Assembly: GCA_028717045.1 (NCBI GenBank)
Contig: JAQUON010000088.1
Span: forward strand, 1-5,509
Length of the DNA: 5,509 nucleotides
Direction: 5' to 3'
DNA from: Candidatus Omnitrophota bacterium
GTDB lineage: Bacteria; Omnitrophota; Gorgyraeia; Gygaellales; Profunditerraquicolaceae
Position numbers and translations under genes: made by a program. Shown here in pieces: positions 4,420 through 5,509 of this stretch (position 1 is its first letter; the number at the start of each line of letters is the position of its first letter). The notes under the pieces are model-generated. The model did not search any database and had not been told where the DNA came from. It saw only the letters and a list, made by a program, of their open reading frames with translations.

Positions 4420-5297
4420 TTATACTTGTGCTCGGATTTATGGTAGGGGTGATTTTTGTGCAGACTTCAAGGACAGGCTCCATAAAGCCCGTAGTTATCA
4501 CTACCATCATAGGTCTGGTAGCAGGGCTTCTTTTTGCTGCGGTAAGGATAGTGCCTGCAGGATACGTCGGCGTGGTAGACTTCTTCGGCCGGGTTTCACC
4601 CAATTACCTGCGCAGCGGCATCAACCTCGTCAACCCTCTGGCAAAAGTTATCCCCCTTTCTGTGAGGACCCTGGAGGCCATGGAGCTTATGCCTGTGCCC
4701 TCCAAAGAGGGGCTGACCATAAATTTGGATATCTCCATCCTTTACCGGCTTGATTCCAACAAGGCCGTAGAGATATATAAAACAGTCGGGCCATTCTATA
4801 GGGATGTTATCGTTGCCCCGACGTTTCGCTCTGCGGCCAGAGGCGTTACTGTTTCTTATGAGGCCAAGGCGTTATATACTTCCGAAAGAGAGATGCTTGC
4901 CCAGGCAGTTTTCAAGGACTTGCAGAAAATGCTTGCTGACAGGGGAATTGTCCTTGAGCGCGTCCTGCTAAGAGGCATTCAGCTTCCTCCCACAGTAAGC
5001 CAGGCGATTGAGCAGAAACTTAAAGCCGAGCAGGAAGCAGAACGGATGAAATTTATCTTACAGAGGGAGAACCTTGAAGCGGAGAGAAAACGCGTTGAGG
5101 CCGGAGGCATCCGTGATGCGCAGACAATCATTGACCAGAGCCTTACTGCGCGTTACCTCCAGTATCTCTGGATCAACACGCTGAACCAGAACCCCAACGT
5201 CATTTATGTTGCCACAGAAGCGAATATGCCTATGTTCCGGGCAGTAAGCCCTGACGAGGAGAATTTGCGTAAAAAGCCACTTCTTATCAAACAGTAA
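4407..5297 (+). CDS. Prohibitin/stomatin family (SPFH/PHB domain) membrane protein
   Basis: A 296-residue protein with two N-terminal hydrophobic segments (about 2-19 and 27-46), then a PHB/SPFH domain starting at IVPAGYVGVVDFFGRVSP (48-65). Prohibitin-type blocks follow: the VPSKEGLTINLDISILYRL region (97-115), AVEIYKTVG (120-128), a RSAARGVTVSYEAKALYTSERE block (141-162), and LLRGIQLPPTVSQAIEQKLKAEQEAERM (187-214), which runs into a charged coiled coil to about residue 235. Proteins of this family form large membrane-anchored rings or microdomain scaffolds and in several bacteria partner with the FtsH protease; the specific role here is not deducible. ATG 4407 has an excellent Shine-Dalgarno (AAAGGAGG, 4393-4400, 6 nt spacer). 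The gene sits between purB and a purS-like gene. Two predicted helices ahead of the PHB domain is one more than the usual single anchor; the first could also act as an uncleaved signal. Family confidence is high. Confidence 0.93.
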   Translation: MGILIILVLGFMVGVIFVQTSRTGSIKPVVITTIIGLVAGLLFAAVRIVPAGYVGVVDFFGRVSPNYLRSGINLVNPLAKVIPLSVRTLEAMELMPVPSKEGLTINLDISILYRLDSNKAVEIYKTVGPFYRDVIVAPTFRSAARGVTVSYEAKALYTSEREMLAQAVFKDLQKMLADRGIVLERVLLRGIQLPPTVSQAIEQKLKAEQEAERMKFILQRENLEAERKRVEAGGIRDAQTIIDQSLTARYLQYLWINTLNQNPNVIYVATEANMPMFRAVSPDEENLRKKPLLIKQ

Positions 5298-5322
5298 CGA
5301 TACAAAAGCCGGTCTGCATAAA

Positions 5323-5350
5323 AAGAGGCGCTGCCCGCCGCTTAAGTTTT
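5323..5350 (+). terminator. Possible weak intrinsic terminator before the purS-like gene
   Basis: AAGaGGCG (5323-5330) pairs with CGCCgCTT (5336-5343), with one A/G mismatch and a 5-nt loop. It is followed by AAG and a short TTTT (5347-5350), which is a poor U-tract. It could partly end the purB-prohibitin transcript or act as a processing or attenuation element before the purS-like ribosome binding site (AAGGAG, 5351-5356). Confidence 0.4.
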
Positions 5351-5361
5351 AAGGAGTTTCT

Positions 5362-5509
5362 ATGTTCTGGGTCATCGAGGTAAAGGACAAGCCCGGCATC
5401 TTTGATGCCATCGGAGAGGGCGTTAAAAAAGACGTCCTTGATTTAGGCGTCAAACCAGTCAGTTCCGTAGGCTTCAGCCAAATATATATCATAGAAGGCA
5501 ACCTGCTTG
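5362..5509 (+). CDS. purS: Phosphoribosylformylglycinamidine synthase, PurS-like N-terminus (runs off the window)
   Basis: ATG 5362 follows AAGGAG (5351-5356) by 5 nt. The 49 residues available start MFWVIEVKDKPGIFDAIGEG, then VKKDVLDLGVKPVSSV and FSQIYIIEG. This matches the PurS fold as I know it in the FGAM synthase of several bacterial phyla, where it is either the separate PurS subunit or the N-terminal domain of a longer PurSL-type protein; the open edge does not allow a choice. The enzyme converts FGAR to FGAM with ATP and glutamine, upstream of PurB in the same pathway, which supports the assignment. The gene lies 64 nt after the prohibitin-like gene, with a hairpin in between, so it may be read through from purB or have its own control. 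Confidence 0.82.
   Translation, partial: MFWVIEVKDKPGIFDAIGEGVKKDVLDLGVKPVSSVGFSQIYIIEGNLL

Noticed and set aside
1..5509. CRISPR array, tRNA, rRNA, insertion sequence or att repeats
   Set aside because: I found no regularly spaced repeats, no tRNA-like cloverleaf, no transposase or integrase frame and no flanking direct repeats.

Overview
The window reads as bacterial chromosome with two compositional regimes. The right part (about 2480-5509) is housekeeping DNA of moderate to high GC: a cold-shock protein gene, then divergently a purine-biosynthesis cluster (purB, a small membrane ORF, a prohibitin-type SPFH gene, and the 5' end of a purS-like gene). The left-centre part (about 350-2350) is strikingly AT-rich: I counted 21/60 G+C at 601-660 and 15/60 at 2101-2160, against 37/60 at 3421-3480 in purB. 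It carries accessory genes. The phylum cannot be fixed from the sequence. The mix of ORF6N protein, small AT-rich toxin-like genes and a purB-prohibitin-purS order made me think of an uncultured lineage such as Omnitrophota, but this is only a guess.

Layout. 1-165: C-terminal end of an ORF6N/KilA-N-type protein, followed at 227-247 by a perfect 10-bp-arm palindrome of operator type. 457-1092: HNH-like zinc-binding protein in which the expected catalytic histidine appears replaced by aspartate. 1200-1922 and 1904-2317, both on the minus strand and overlapping: a RES-like protein and, upstream of it, an HEPN-like protein with an Rx4H motif. The RES-like frame is interrupted by a single in-frame TGA, beyond which the same frame continues with sensible protein for 75 codons. 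2423-2464: a bidirectional terminator separating this pair from csp. 2481-2693: csp on the minus strand, with a leader of about 115 nt containing a complete intrinsic-terminator hairpin. 2926-4218: purB from a TTG start. 4228-4419 and 4407-5297: a small membrane ORF and the prohibitin-like gene, overlapping. 5362 to the edge: purS-like gene, preceded by a hairpin.

How the parts work together. PurB and PurS/PurL act in de novo purine synthesis; the SPFH membrane protein between them has no obvious purine role and is probably co-transcribed. The HEPN-RES pair looks like one translationally coupled operon from its own extended -10 promoter. It resembles a toxin or defence module, because HEPN proteins are often RNases and RES proteins degrade NAD+. 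It is convergent with the HNH-like gene, which has its own very similar TGATATAAT promoter. All four annotated promoters, and one tentative fifth, have a TGn extension before the -10 box.
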